Assembly (NCBI RefSeq): GCF_000203815.1
Contig: NW_004457734.1
Location: 503,233-567,232 of the forward strand
Source: Cavenderia fasciculata
Lineage: Eukaryota > Evosea > Eumycetozoa > Acytosteliales > Cavenderiaceae
Direction of reading: 5' to 3'
DNA length: 64,000 bases
The notes beneath the pieces were generated by a model that was given only the letters and a program-made list of their open reading frames with translations, made no database searches and was not told the DNA's origin. This document shows positions 10,470 through 21,229 of the stretch, one piece after another. The first letter of the stretch is position 1; each line of letters opens with the position of its first letter. The position numbers and the translations under genes are program-made.

Positions 10470-11457
10470 TTCGTCAAAGAGTTGAAAGGGACGACCACCA
10501 AATAAAGAACGTATCGATAAACTACATCTTTAATCACTCGACCCCAAACGCACTTGGAAATAATGTGGTTTTGGACAATCTCAACCCCAACTACTTTAAT
10601 TACCATGGTTGCTCCCAATCAATCAATCAAATGCGTATGTTTGATCCAGGATTGGTTAACAAGTTGGTACGTACTCAACACATTTCAATAGCCAAAGAGT
10701 ATGTGGATATGGCAACACTAAAGAAACTAGTCATCCACCCATTCCAATTGAAATCTCTCAAAGTATCTATAAAGCCCGAATTAAAATCATCACAACCCAT
10801 GGATGATGCCAACGATGTTGAAACGGCCCAAGCAAACTATGTTCAAGAATGGAATGAATTTTGTATGAACTTATCAAACAACTCGTCACTTGTCAGATTG
10901 TACATAGAGAATGAACAGTCAAGACAAATAGTCTATTCCGAGACACTGGAATTGGAACGAATCCAAAGATCATTTAGATCATCGTTTATCCAAGGTCACT
11001 CTAAAGTGTCATATCTAGACTTGTCCAATCTATACCATGTACTGTCACCTCCTCTCTTTAATTCCATTCTCTTGTACAATGAAACCATCACCAAGTTGGT
11101 ATTGACCAATGGCAGTCTACAACCCAAACTACTTGAATCGTTTGCAGAATGTTGGCTTCAAACAAGAGTATTACAGCTCTGTCTATTGCAAATAATGCAC
11201 TCATTCCAATCAAAGAGTTGGCAATGGGTTTCAGCCAAAATAGTACCATCACAATATTAGATTTAACCGATAATTGTTTTGCCAACTATGCAACCGATAT
11301 GTTTACCTCTTTTCTTGAAATGGACTCTATTCAACATTTAATCATCGATGAACCATTAATCAACCCAAACCATCATTATTTTACCAAATCCAAATCATTA
11401 ATTAAATATTATCTATTAGATTCTACTTGTGGTGTTCCATTATTCTTTGGTTGCTAA
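10470..11457 (+). pseudogene. Damaged leucine-rich-repeat protein gene (3' part)
   Basis: The frame 10470 to about 11150 reads as ribonuclease-inhibitor-style LRRs (KLVIHPFQLKSLKV, VSYLDLSNLYHVLSPPLFN, TITKLVLTNGSLQPKLLESF). Near 11150 the frame is lost by one base. The continuing repeat, SITALSIANNALIPIKELA and ITILDLTDNCFANYATDMF, lies in the next frame to the stop at 11457. No ATG with a proper leader is seen before about 10630, and the 5' end merges with the Crinkler-like fossil, so the N-terminus was probably lost at that junction. A single-base sequencing error could explain the frame loss but not the missing 5' end. Confidence 0.65.
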
Positions 11458-11517
11458 AAATTAAATAATTAAATAAATAATATCTTTTTCTTTTTTTCCT
11501 TTTTGAAATAAATAATT

Positions 11518-12565
11518 TTAATTGAATAAAGATAATATTTCCTTTTCTAAATGATCGACCATTTGTAAAGGAGTTTGTTGTTCATTATCTGTTAAATCTT
11601 TTCTTGCTCCATTTTCCAATAATAATTTGATGACATTGTAATGAGAACACATGCAAGCATAATGCAGTGAAGTCAAACCATCCAAATCGCTATCATTTAT
11701 ATTTGCTCCAGACTCTATCAATAATTGAACCATTTCCAAATTACCTCTATCACAACCCCAAATCAATGGTGTTCTTCCTTGCTCATCTCTTTCATTTACC
11801 ATTATTTTCAAACTTTCTTCTTCAACAGCTGTAGCAGTTGTTAACATTTTTCTTACAATATCCAATTCATCAGATGATACATAATAACATAAATCTTTTT
11901 TTCTAAATATAATAAAAATATAATAAATTAATCAAAACTATCATTCTTTTGAGGATATATAACATACTGATTCTTTGATTCTTCTAATATTTTTTCATCG
12001 ACCATTGAAAATCTTGACATGACTGGACCCATGGTACCTTTACCTTGTGCAGGTTCTTTTGCTTCTTCATCATCACTATCCGATTCAAATATATCATCAT
12101 GGTTCTTTTCTTTCACTTCTTTTTTTTCAGTCTTTGTAGAGGAAGCAGAGGCATTCATTTCATCCTCTGTTTCCTTTGTAACTTGATCTAACCAATGAGG
12201 TACCAATGTTTCAAGGAATGTCATATATTCAATCTTTGCATCTTCTTTATCCATATTACCAAGATCATTCCAACTATTCCTAAAAGATCATCATCGTTAG
12301 TAATGAGATCCTCTATCTCTTTCTCTTTCTCTTTTGTTTCTCTTTCATACCATTTAGATCTACCAACAAAATCAAATAAAGAAGGTTGTTTTGTATTACA
12401 TTTCCCGACAGTAGCTTGTTTATAATGAGCATAAAAGAATAGTTGTTTGTCGTTATTGATATCTGCAATCTTGTGTGTATTCAAATATTTAACTGCTTCA
12501 TCAAATGTATGATTCAATATTTCTAATTTTTTATTTATATCTAATTCTTGTATATCTAAATTCAT
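11518..12565 (-). CDS. acbd6: Acyl-CoA-binding domain protein with ankyrin repeats (ACBD6-like)
   Basis: Three exons: 12565-12351, 12279-11968 and 11902-11518, 303 residues. The introns (71 and 65 nt) restore the motif SKW-NSWNDLGNMDKEDAK across the first junction. Residues about 10-95 form an acyl-CoA-binding domain with the typical FFYAHYKQATVGKCN ... KW-W--L pattern. An acidic linker (FESDSDDEEAKE) follows, then two or three C-terminal ankyrin repeats (QGRTPLIWGCDRGNLEMVQL, DGLTSLHYACMCSHYNVIKL). ACBD6 proteins bind long-chain acyl-CoA and support lipid remodelling and protein N-myristoylation. This is a single-copy gene unrelated to the big ankyrin family. It is divergently arranged with tubulin cofactor B. 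Domain order and length match the family. Confidence 0.9.
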
Positions 12566-12809
12566 TCTCTCTTCTATCTCTATAAGTATATCTATATATA
12601 TCTATGTATATTATATTATTAATTAACAATGAATGAGAACAAAAGATGAAACTTTGATGATTGTTCATCTAAAAACTATACTCCAAATTAAATTTGATTT
12701 TATTATGTTCAAAGTTTATGATGAGTCAACGACTGATGATTCATTTCAAGTATATTCATATTTCGTAGTACATATACAGAAAGTATTTAGATAGATATAT
12801 ACCAGAGAA
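12566..12809. promoter_or_regulatory. Short bidirectional promoter
   Basis: Only about 244 bp separates the start codons of the ACBD6-like gene (minus) and tubulin cofactor B (plus), so both promoters must lie here. The stretch is AT-rich with TATA-like runs near 12590-12620. No specific factor site is identified. Confidence 0.5.
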
Positions 12810-13671
12810 ATGAGTGATGTTGAACATTTGAAAGCATTTGTGAGTAGAGATGGTGATGAACTCATCATTCAAAAGGCACCAGAGGGACATGTTAGAATCG
12901 AGGTGACACACTCGGTCTTGTCCGATGATATATTAGGTACAAACAATTGGAAGAATTTCCCAATAGATACTACTATTACAAGTTTAAAAGAAAAGGTATA
13001 TATAAACAATCATTCATTGATGATCGTTGTGTTGTAATAATGGTAGTTCTAATATTATTATCTTTTTAATATAGTTACATAGAATAGTAGGAACAGACCC
13101 AAAATATATGAATTTACAACTTAGAGAGAATAACAAGACTACGGTATTGGTAGATAATGATGGATTCCAAGACGGATCATTGACATTGAATCATATACCA
13201 CATTTACTCGAGGGTGTTAACCTCAACATTCACATTATCGATGTCGACCCAAACAACTATGTCGCTAGCCTACAAGACATTGATAGCCAACCATCAACTA
13301 AAATGACCGACGAAGAATATGATAAGCGTGAAGGTACCTATAGAAAATGGAAACAAGAACAAGAACAAAAACAACCATCCACCACCACTCAACCATCAAG
13401 TACCACCGACGACAATTCAATCGAACCATCATGGCTAAAGATTGGTGACAAGTGTCAAGTAAAGAGTGATCTTCGAACTGGAACCATTGCATATATTGGC
13501 TTAGTCAATGATACTGTTGGTTACTGGGTCGGACTTCACTTGGACCTCCCATTAGGCAAAAATGATGGTACTCTCAAAGGAAAGAAATATTTTGATTCAA
13601 TTGATAAATATGGTGCTTTTGTTCGTGCTTCCAATCTTAATGTTAATTCTCAACAACCAAATGAAATTTAA
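12810..13671 (+). CDS. tbcb: Tubulin-folding cofactor B (CAP-Gly protein)
   Basis: Two exons, 12810-12995 and 13075-13671, 260 residues. The N-terminal half is the ubiquitin-like domain (residues about 10-100; VRIEVTHSVLSDDI, MNLQLRENNKTTVLVDND). A linker follows (MTDEEYDKREGTYRKWK, a typical cofactor B segment), then a C-terminal CAP-Gly domain with the signature GYWVGLHLDLPLGKNDG and YGAFVRASNL. Cofactor B cooperates with cofactor E to fold and dissociate alpha-tubulin. Length matches the family (about 245). The donor after SLKEK and acceptor before LHRIVG keep the frame. Confidence 0.95.
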
Positions 13672-13857
13672 ATATATCAATTAAATAAATATATTATATT
13701 AAATTAATTTGATTGGACGTACCAACACTACTTTCTAAAATTCGAAATTCCCGCCAAATTTGCAAAGGCAGACAGACTTGCATTGAGGCTCAAAAAGTCA
13801 TTTCATTCGTAGTAACTATTATTAAAGATACAGATATTGATAGATAGATAAGATATA

Positions 13858-15708
13858 ATGATGAATAGTGAGAGTAGATATAATGTAGGAGGAGGAGGTG
13901 GAGGAGGTGTAAGAGGTCAACCTACACCATCATCATCATCATATCATCCTCCAACTTCAACTAGTACTACTTCAACAACAACAACAACTAATCATAATGG
14001 TGGATCATCTGCATATAAACAACAACAACAACAACAACCAGTACACCATCAATACCAATATCACACTGAAACACCTGTAAAATCAACATCAACATCAACA
14101 ACATCAACATCGGTCGGCGGAGGGGATCCCTTTAAAACACCAAAAGTTAAGAAACAAGAAAGTAATAGATTATTTGCATTTGAACAACAACCACCAATAC
14201 CTACACAAAAGGATAAACAAAAACAACAGATTGAAGAACTATTGAAAAAGAATCAAGAGCTAGAGGAACGAGTGACAAAGCAATCACAAGAGATTACAAG
14301 TCTCGACAATGTTAGAAAGGAACAATTACAAGATCTTGCAGATCTACAATCTTCATGTCACAAACTAGACAGTTCAAACAAACAATTACACCAAATCATA
14401 GATACTCAACATCAAATGATTCAAAATTTAACTCATGATATTAATTTATCAAATAAAAAAGTAACAAATAGAACAAGAACAAAAAAGAATAGAAATGAAA
14501 TGTATTAATTAATTATTTATTTGTTATTTATTTTAGGTTGAACAACAACAAAATCAAATTGATGATTATATAGAACAAATGAGTAATACTGGAAAGACAG
14601 ATTATGAAACATTAATTAGATATGCAGAGTTGGAAAAAGAATTGGTTCAATTAAAATCAAATGATGATAGAAATCAATTATTAGATGCAAATAATACAAT
14701 TAAAATTGTATGTTTATTATTGGATTATTATTGTTATTATTTACTTATTAATTAATTTATAATTGTATTTATAATTTAAGTTGGAAAAAGAAAATATGGA
14801 ATATAAACAAGGAATTATTGATTATCGAGCTGAATTGGAGAAATTAAATCAATTGATTATATCACAACAAAATCCAACCAACAATCAACAAGCACAATAC
14901 GATCAATTATTAAATGATAATAGAGAATTGGAAAATCAATTGAATTTATTTCAAGAATCAAATGATAAACTTGGTAATGAATTGAATGAAAAGAATGAAT
15001 TAATTAAAGAATGTGTATCAACTCTATCAAAATATGAATCTGATAATGTATGTCGAATCAATTATAATTAACTCATCAAACCAACCATTTTAATTGTTGA
15101 TTAATTAACATATTCATTTTTAGAATATATTACATAATAATAATTATCATCTTGAACAACAATTACAACAATTACAACAACAACAAAGAGGACAAGGACA
15201 AGGACAAGGACAGGGACAGGGACAAGGACAAAATGGAATAGGAGGAGAATTTGGAGTTGCAAGTGTATTTGATGATACCTATCTACCAAATGGTAGTTAC
15301 TTGACAGCATTTGCACAAGAGTCAAACGCCATTTCAAACGAATTGAATGATATTAAAAGATTAATCAAAAAGATTGATGGTGGTTTACATTTATATCAAC
15401 AACAAGGTCAAGGTGGACAAGGTCAAGGATTTGGATCTTCAAGAGTAGGTGGTGGAGGAGGAGTTGGGGCTGGATTTAGGTCAACTTCCGGAGTAGGAGG
15501 AGTAGGAGTAGGATCTCAATTTAACCCATCAACAACAACAACAGCTACAACCAATACACTATTGCAATCAACCAAATTAAATATACCTTTTGATGAAAAT
15601 GCATTGATCAATAACTTGCAAATCATTAAAGAAGATGCACAGAATATCAAACGAATACTTACTTCTCAATGCACCAATTATTCAGGGAAGAATTGTGCAG
15701 TCCAATAA
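13858..15708 (+). CDS. Coiled-coil protein with low-complexity ends, function unknown
   Basis: Four exons: 13858-14460, 14537-14707, 14781-15047 and 15124-15708, 541 residues, all phase 0. The first ~115 residues are G-, S/T- and Q-rich. A predicted coiled coil spans about 118-360 (KQQIEELLKKNQELEERVTK, LEKELVQLKSNDD, YDQLLNDNRELENQLN). Exon 4 has a GQ repeat (RGQGQGQGQG) and glycine-rich tracts, then a final helical segment (ENALINNLQIIKEDAQNIKR). FKTPKVKK (residues about 92-99) looks like a proline-directed kinase site. This layout fits centrosomal or cytoskeletal scaffold proteins, but I recognise no family. Confidence 0.75.
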
Positions 15709-16083
15709 TAATAATATAAATAATAATAAATTGTAAAAAAGATAGAAGATCAAAGTATGAATCAGACTTGATTCCAAAAACTACCAATCCAATCATTGTC
15801 ATCCCACCACCACCACAATTTGGACGATTCAATGCACCCCCATTTTTCGAATGGTTGTATACAAAGGGAGGGAGGGGGTAAGGTTAGAAAGTAGTAGTAT
15901 GGTCCATACACCATATTTGTTTCTTTGACTCGATGATTGAATGACATTGAATGTGAGCTAACAAAATTTATACTCTATTCCTTATTATTTTACTTACTTA
16001 TTACTTTCAAACTATTTTGTTGTTTGTTGTTTAGAATCAAAAGAGAGATTTAAAAGCTAGAGAGATAAGAGAAAAGATAGAAG
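15709..16083. other. Intergenic stretch, no gene seen
   Basis: About 375 bp. It contains a purine-rich GGGAGGGAGGGGG tract near 15866 and a CCACCACCACCA tract near 15805. No gene or RNA is recognised. It presumably holds the terminator of the coiled-coil gene and the promoter of the next gene. Confidence 0.4.
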
Positions 16084-16870
16084 ATGGAAGATGATAGCCA
16101 TAAATTTCAACCAATAGATATTCATCAAAATAATGTAATTGCAAATGATGATAAAGATTCATTGATACAACAACCAAAACAAAAAAAAGAATATGCGATC
16201 CATGAATATCAAGATAATGGAAATAGTTCAAAAACAATAACATTTATAGATGATGGTAAAGATGTAGGAGGAGGTGGTGGTGGAGGAGTTGGAGGAGATC
16301 AAGAAAATGATAAATATCAAGTATCTTCAATGTATCATTCACACGATAGTCTTTATGCAAACTCGACCAGTTCAAATGAAACTTCTTTTAATTATTTTTG
16401 GAGTCCTCCAGAGAGTGCCTATTCAATGATTGTCAATAGTCATCCAAATGATACTCCATCTCTCTATTACTCTAGTACTCGTACAATTAATAATAATCCA
16501 TACCATTCAATCAATCATCATTCTAAAATCAAATCTTCTGATCAAGAACAACAACAAAATGAATTTGATGAAAATGATTCATTTGCAAATAAGGATTTTT
16601 TAATTACTTTAATATTGTATGAAATATAAATATAAATATAAATAGATAAATAGATAATTAATTATTCTTTTTAGATTTATAACAGGATTCTTTTTTATAT
16701 TACCATGGTTTTTTGGATGGATCTATCGAAATTCAAAACATAGATTTGCAAGGATATTGGCAATTGGATCATGTATAATGACTGTCATATCATCCGTTCT
16801 ATTTATAGTTTACTTTTTCTTTTATGATGATTTTAATAATGAAAATAATAATCATCAAGGAAAAGATTAA
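16084..16870 (+). CDS. Two-helix membrane protein with long polar N-terminus
   Basis: Two exons, 16084-16616 and 16675-16870, 242 residues. The donor splits a codon (phase 2) inside the first hydrophobic helix. Residues 1-172 are polar and low in order, with a glycine run and serine/asparagine-rich stretches. The last ~70 residues carry two membrane helices, LITLILLFITGFFFILPWFF and ILAIGSCIMTVISSVLFIVY, joined by a basic loop (YRNSKHRFAR). The PWFFGWIYRNSKHRFAR block resembles a conserved fungal/protist membrane family of unknown function. It is convergent with GWT1/PIG-W (66 bp apart). Confidence 0.8.
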
Positions 16871-16936
16871 TAATAAATAATTTATTTAAATATATATATA
16901 ATATTTATTTGTTTCTATATTTGTTTATTTATTTAT

Positions 16937-18671
16937 TTAGGTTAATTTTAAAGTTATATTTTTCATATTTAATAATAATGAAACAAAACAAACTACAAAT
17001 ACGTAGCCAGTGATAACGGCCATGGAAGTTTCAGGGGTGGCATAGATGGTACGCATTGAAAAGTTGACCAACCCAGTTAGGATGTTGGCGAGTAGGAACA
17101 TGGAGAGTTGGTTTCGATTGATGGAAGAGGTGATGACTCCGGCGTGTTGGAGATACGATGTAGAAATGGTAGAGACGAGTAGGACAATGGCAAAGTTGAA
17201 AATGTTGAGTGCCAAGATAGCAAGTACGTATGGTAGATTGGTCATACGTCTCGAGATGGGTTGGACATTGTCTTCAACCCAATAGAGTATGGCAAACAGT
17301 GCAGCAGAGAGTGCTAGCAATTGCAATACGTACAATCTCCACTCCTTGACAGAATTGCGTTGCTTGAATATAGTGGTTCCCAATTTCGTACCAATCAAAT
17401 ACAATGAAAGGTAACCGGCAAGACTACATATACCCTCCTTATTGGCAGATATTAAATTGAGACGTGGATGATTTAATATATAATCACTTAATCCATACTG
17501 TGACAATAGAACTTGATAACCAACAATGACAATACTACCAACCACCAGATTCATATTTGGTGACATCTTTAAAAATGATAAAACAATAGCTACAAATCCC
17601 AATGTAAAAAAGAAATTCCAATGTATACCATATTCTGTTACATGTTCCTTAAAATAAATAAACATTAATAAATAAATAGTCACTTTTAATTTAATATGTA
17701 ATATTTTTTTAGCTTACTTGATAATTTGTAGATTTTGTTAAAACAATTCTAATTAAACCTAATAACATTAAAGGTAGATTTGACATGAATGCATGTTTGG
17801 CCAATGCAACTCTTGATAGTTTTGGTTTCTTTTGTTTTTGATCCTTTTCTTTTTCCTTTTCAGCTGATGATGATTGTTCAGTGATTGATTCTGATCTTGC
17901 TTGTCTTGATACCATAGCACCTGACAATACAACTGAACCTACACCAATGTCCATCAATGATATACCAAATGTCTCAGTCTTGCTCAATCTTCTTGGAAAG
18001 ACTGGAAAGTCAACTGCCAAAATACAAACAATCGTTGCCAACATGACAAACGATCTATACTCTTCAATAAACTTCTTTCTTGGATGATTCAATGCTATTA
18101 ATGATTCTGGATTCTCTCCAAAATTAAATAATTTAACAGATTCTCTAATAGAGAAAAAGAGATAAAGAAGAAGAAGATGTTATCTGTTAATAAAACTTGA
18201 ATGTTGTATGTATTCTTAAGTTTTAAGTATGACTTACTGAGAGAATAAAGGTAATATAAAACATGATAATAACATGAAAAAGAGTAATGGTACTAATAGT
18301 TCGATAAAGGTGACTGATACGATAAAAGGTAGTACAATAGTAATAAACTCTAAAAAGAATCGAATGAGGTTTGGTACCTTTTGTGCCTTTCTTGGGAAAA
18401 AGGTACCAAACAATACTCTTTGAAATAGTACTGATACCTATAGAGTAGAGTATAGTATAGTATACATACAAGAGTAAAAGGGGGTTAGTAAAGTGTTACA
18501 CTTTATTTGCTCTTAGCCATCATCATCATCTTCGTCAGCTGATCACACAATGTACATTAATTAACTAAAACATACAGGTACAATATTTAAAATAAGACAA
18601 GTTTCTAGTAAACTAGAACCTGTTAGATTTTGAACAAATGCTTCATGTTCAAGTTTATATTGTTCATCCAT
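16937..18671 (-). CDS. pigw: GPI-anchor inositol acyltransferase (GWT1/PIG-W)
   Basis: Four exons: 18671-18576, 18437-18238, 18144-17718 and 17647-16937, 477 residues, worked out from splice sites that keep the frame. The N-terminus EAFVQNLTGSSLLETCLI is the family's opening. The conserved TETFGISLMDIGVGSVVLS follows a basic loop (HPRKKFIEEYRSF). The C-terminal part holds many helices and the NFSMRTI motif. The enzyme adds an acyl chain to the inositol of GlcN-PI in the ER, an early GPI-anchor step. About a dozen membrane segments are expected from the hydrophobic profile. Length fits the family (about 480-500). Confidence 0.92.
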
Positions 18672-18950
18672 CTAGTATTCTTCCTGTCTCTCTCTCTTTG
18701 ATTAAATTTAATAACTGATGTTCAAAATTTAGTTAAAACTTTATTTTAATTAAATTTTTTTTTGGGTGGAGCATCATCACCTCTTGAAGAAAAAGAAATA
18801 ATATTGTTTAAAAGATTAATGTAGATAGATAGATAGATAGATATATTTATTAAATAAATAAATAAATAGTAATAGAATGATAATTTATTAAATTCAGACT
18901 ACTATACTAGTAGAAGGAGAGAGAATGAATACTAGAGAGAGATAGAGAGA

Positions 18951-20699
18951 ATGATAGATAAATTAACAAATATAATAATAATACAAATAATCAAAGAGAT
19001 TGATAGTAATGTAGATTTGATATGTCTATTGATGACTTGTAAGAAGTTGTTTTATCATTATGTTAGACATGTTGTAAAGTTTAAACATTTGGAGTATAAG
19101 ACCAAAATGACAGGCACAAACCATTATGGTTGGGCATTACGCAAATTCAATTTGAAGTCATTTGTTGATATCATCAAGAATACAGTGTCTGATACGCTTA
19201 CAATACGAGATATTGGTGAGAAGGACTATCATCGTGATTATTATTATAATAATCAATATGAAGCACCACCAAATGATAGATTGATTACAACTACTATCTG
19301 TAGCCATAATGGAGAGATGGCAATCCCAGAGTCTACTCAATTACTCTATTGTTATCGATCCGTCAATCTCCTACTTATCCACCACGGTCCCATGGTCGTC
19401 CAAGGTAAATTGTTTTTTCCCAACAATGTAAAGACCATATTTATGGCAGGCACTCTCAATTTAAAGTATTATTCATTTCCAAGTGGTCTAGAGTCACTCT
19501 ACTTTGATTCTCCCAACCGAAATTCATTTCCAATTGACCCAACCCTATTCCCCAATCTCACCACTTTGACAATAGATTGGGTGACACTTGATAGTGGAAC
19601 GGTTCTTCCTAGCAGCCTGACAAGTCTCAAGCTTGTAAACGTGACTTTTGACTCGACCGAAATCTTTTATCCATTGACATCTTTGGTCGATTTAAATCTA
19701 CACACATTCAATCGATCCATAATAGATGTCTCTCGACAATCCTCTCTCAAATCCCTCGCTATCAAAATGAATGAATTATGCGAGTTGTGTCTACCAACTG
19801 AATGGCCACCACTCACTCATCTCGTCCTCCCCCCTCATGTTCATTTCAACCAATTTGACCGATTCCCTTTGACACTCAAGCACTTGACCGTCTCCTTGTC
19901 GACTCTTACTCGAATTGATTACCATGTTGGTGTCTATGTCAACATTCCTCTACCACCTTTTTTAGACTCGCTCTATATTATGGGTTTTAATATGCCCAAT
20001 CTCATAGGTAGTCTCATTCCAATTGGTGTCAAGACACTAAAGATCGATGATACATGTGACTTGGATACCGAATGGTCACCATTGCCATCATCGATAACAA
20101 GTTTGGATATTACATGCTCTAAAAGGTTTCTTAATATTCAACAAGTATTATCTTCCAATTTAGTTCATTTTACATATGCTTGTACATATGAACCCTTCGA
20201 ATTGAAGAAAGATAAAACCCCTTTATTTCCAATAGAGTACCCAGAGTCTCTTAAATCACTCAATTACCCCAAATTGGTTGGTACCTATTTCATTCCCCAT
20301 ATTCCAACGACCATTACATCTCTATCTTTGAATCTTTGTTCAAATCCAACCGTTATTTCTATATTTGATAGATTACGGCTACCAGCTCATCTGATGCAAC
20401 CACTCCCACCAAATATCACACAATTATTAATTCATACCAAATCGCAAACCAAAACCACAATCCGTTTTGATGATATAATCAACCAAACCAATGTCCAAGA
20501 ACTATCAATAGTATTGGAAATGAATATAGAAATTCATTTATCTATTCGAAGATTGGACCATTGCAATATACTAGTGATAGACAAACCATCTTTGAATGGT
20601 GGAATCATGATATTACAACAACATCAATACATATCGGGGATTACTCCAATCTATTTACATTTTGATAATGGTCAAGTGACTTGGAGTAATAATTCTTGA
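18951..20699 (+). CDS. F-box-like/LRR protein, tandem paralogue 1
   Basis: Single exon, 582 residues. The N-terminus (IIKEIDSNVDLICLLMTCKK, then LFYHYVRHVVKFK) resembles an F-box: two helices with a leucine-rich face and a LLMTCKKLFY core. The rest consists of irregular leucine-rich repeats of the dictyostelid type (LPSSLTSLKLVNVTF, PLTSLVDLNLHTFN, PPFLDSLYIMGF), about 22-25 residues each. The C-terminus is conserved among the three neighbours (LSIRRLDHCNILVIDKPSLN, ending VTWSN). F-box proteins usually bring substrates to SCF ubiquitin ligases, so that role is inferred. A GATA-rich leader and poly-A run precede the ATG. Confidence 0.8.
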   Translation: MIDKLTNIIIIQIIKEIDSNVDLICLLMTCKKLFYHYVRHVVKFKHLEYKTKMTGTNHYGWALRKFNLKSFVDIIKNTVSDTLTIRDIGEKDYHRDYYYNNQYEAPPNDRLITTTICSHNGEMAIPESTQLLYCYRSVNLLLIHHGPMVVQGKLFFPNNVKTIFMAGTLNLKYYSFPSGLESLYFDSPNRNSFPIDPTLFPNLTTLTIDWVTLDSGTVLPSSLTSLKLVNVTFDSTEIFYPLTSLVDLNLHTFNRSIIDVSRQSSLKSLAIKMNELCELCLPTEWPPLTHLVLPPHVHFNQFDRFPLTLKHLTVSLSTLTRIDYHVGVYVNIPLPPFLDSLYIMGFNMPNLIGSLIPIGVKTLKIDDTCDLDTEWSPLPSSITSLDITCSKRFLNIQQVLSSNLVHFTYACTYEPFELKKDKTPLFPIEYPESLKSLNYPKLVGTYFIPHIPTTITSLSLNLCSNPTVISIFDRLRLPAHLMQPLPPNITQLLIHTKSQTKTTIRFDDIINQTNVQELSIVLEMNIEIHLSIRRLDHCNILVIDKPSLNGGIMILQQHQYISGITPIYLHFDNGQVTWSNNS

Positions 20700-21229
20700 C
20701 TACTTTAGATTTAATAATAATATTATCAATTAAAAACAAATAAATATAATAATTTAAATAAGTTATTTTTGACAAACTAGAGGACGAAAATTATCTATAT
20801 CACCGTCTCTTGAAACACAATTGAGATTTTTCAAAATTGTTTGTAACTTTTCAATCAATTCAAGATTCCATTTTTAAATTTGTACAAACTAGAATAAATT
20901 TATAATTAGTTGATAATCGCTTCCAATCCTCTCTCTATTAACACTCTAAATCTATCTGTATTGATTTTTGTGATAAATAAATCAGGAATTATAAAAATAA
21001 AATTAGATTGCCAAAGAGTTTTTTAATTTTCCATCTTTTAAAAAATATAGTCAAGATCTTTAGATATAATATTATAGATATATCAGTATAAAATAATTAA
21101 TTATAGATATATCATTATTATAAATATTTAAAAAATACAAATAATAATGAAAATTATAAATATAAATGATCCAAAAAGAAAAAAGAGGAGATGAAAATTA
21201 AAGAGAAATAGAAAGAAAGAAAGAATAGG
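20700..21229. other. Intergenic region between F-box/LRR paralogues
   Basis: About 530 bp of AT-rich DNA between the first two tandem genes. No coding sequence, RNA gene or repeat beyond A/T runs is recognised. Confidence 0.4.
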
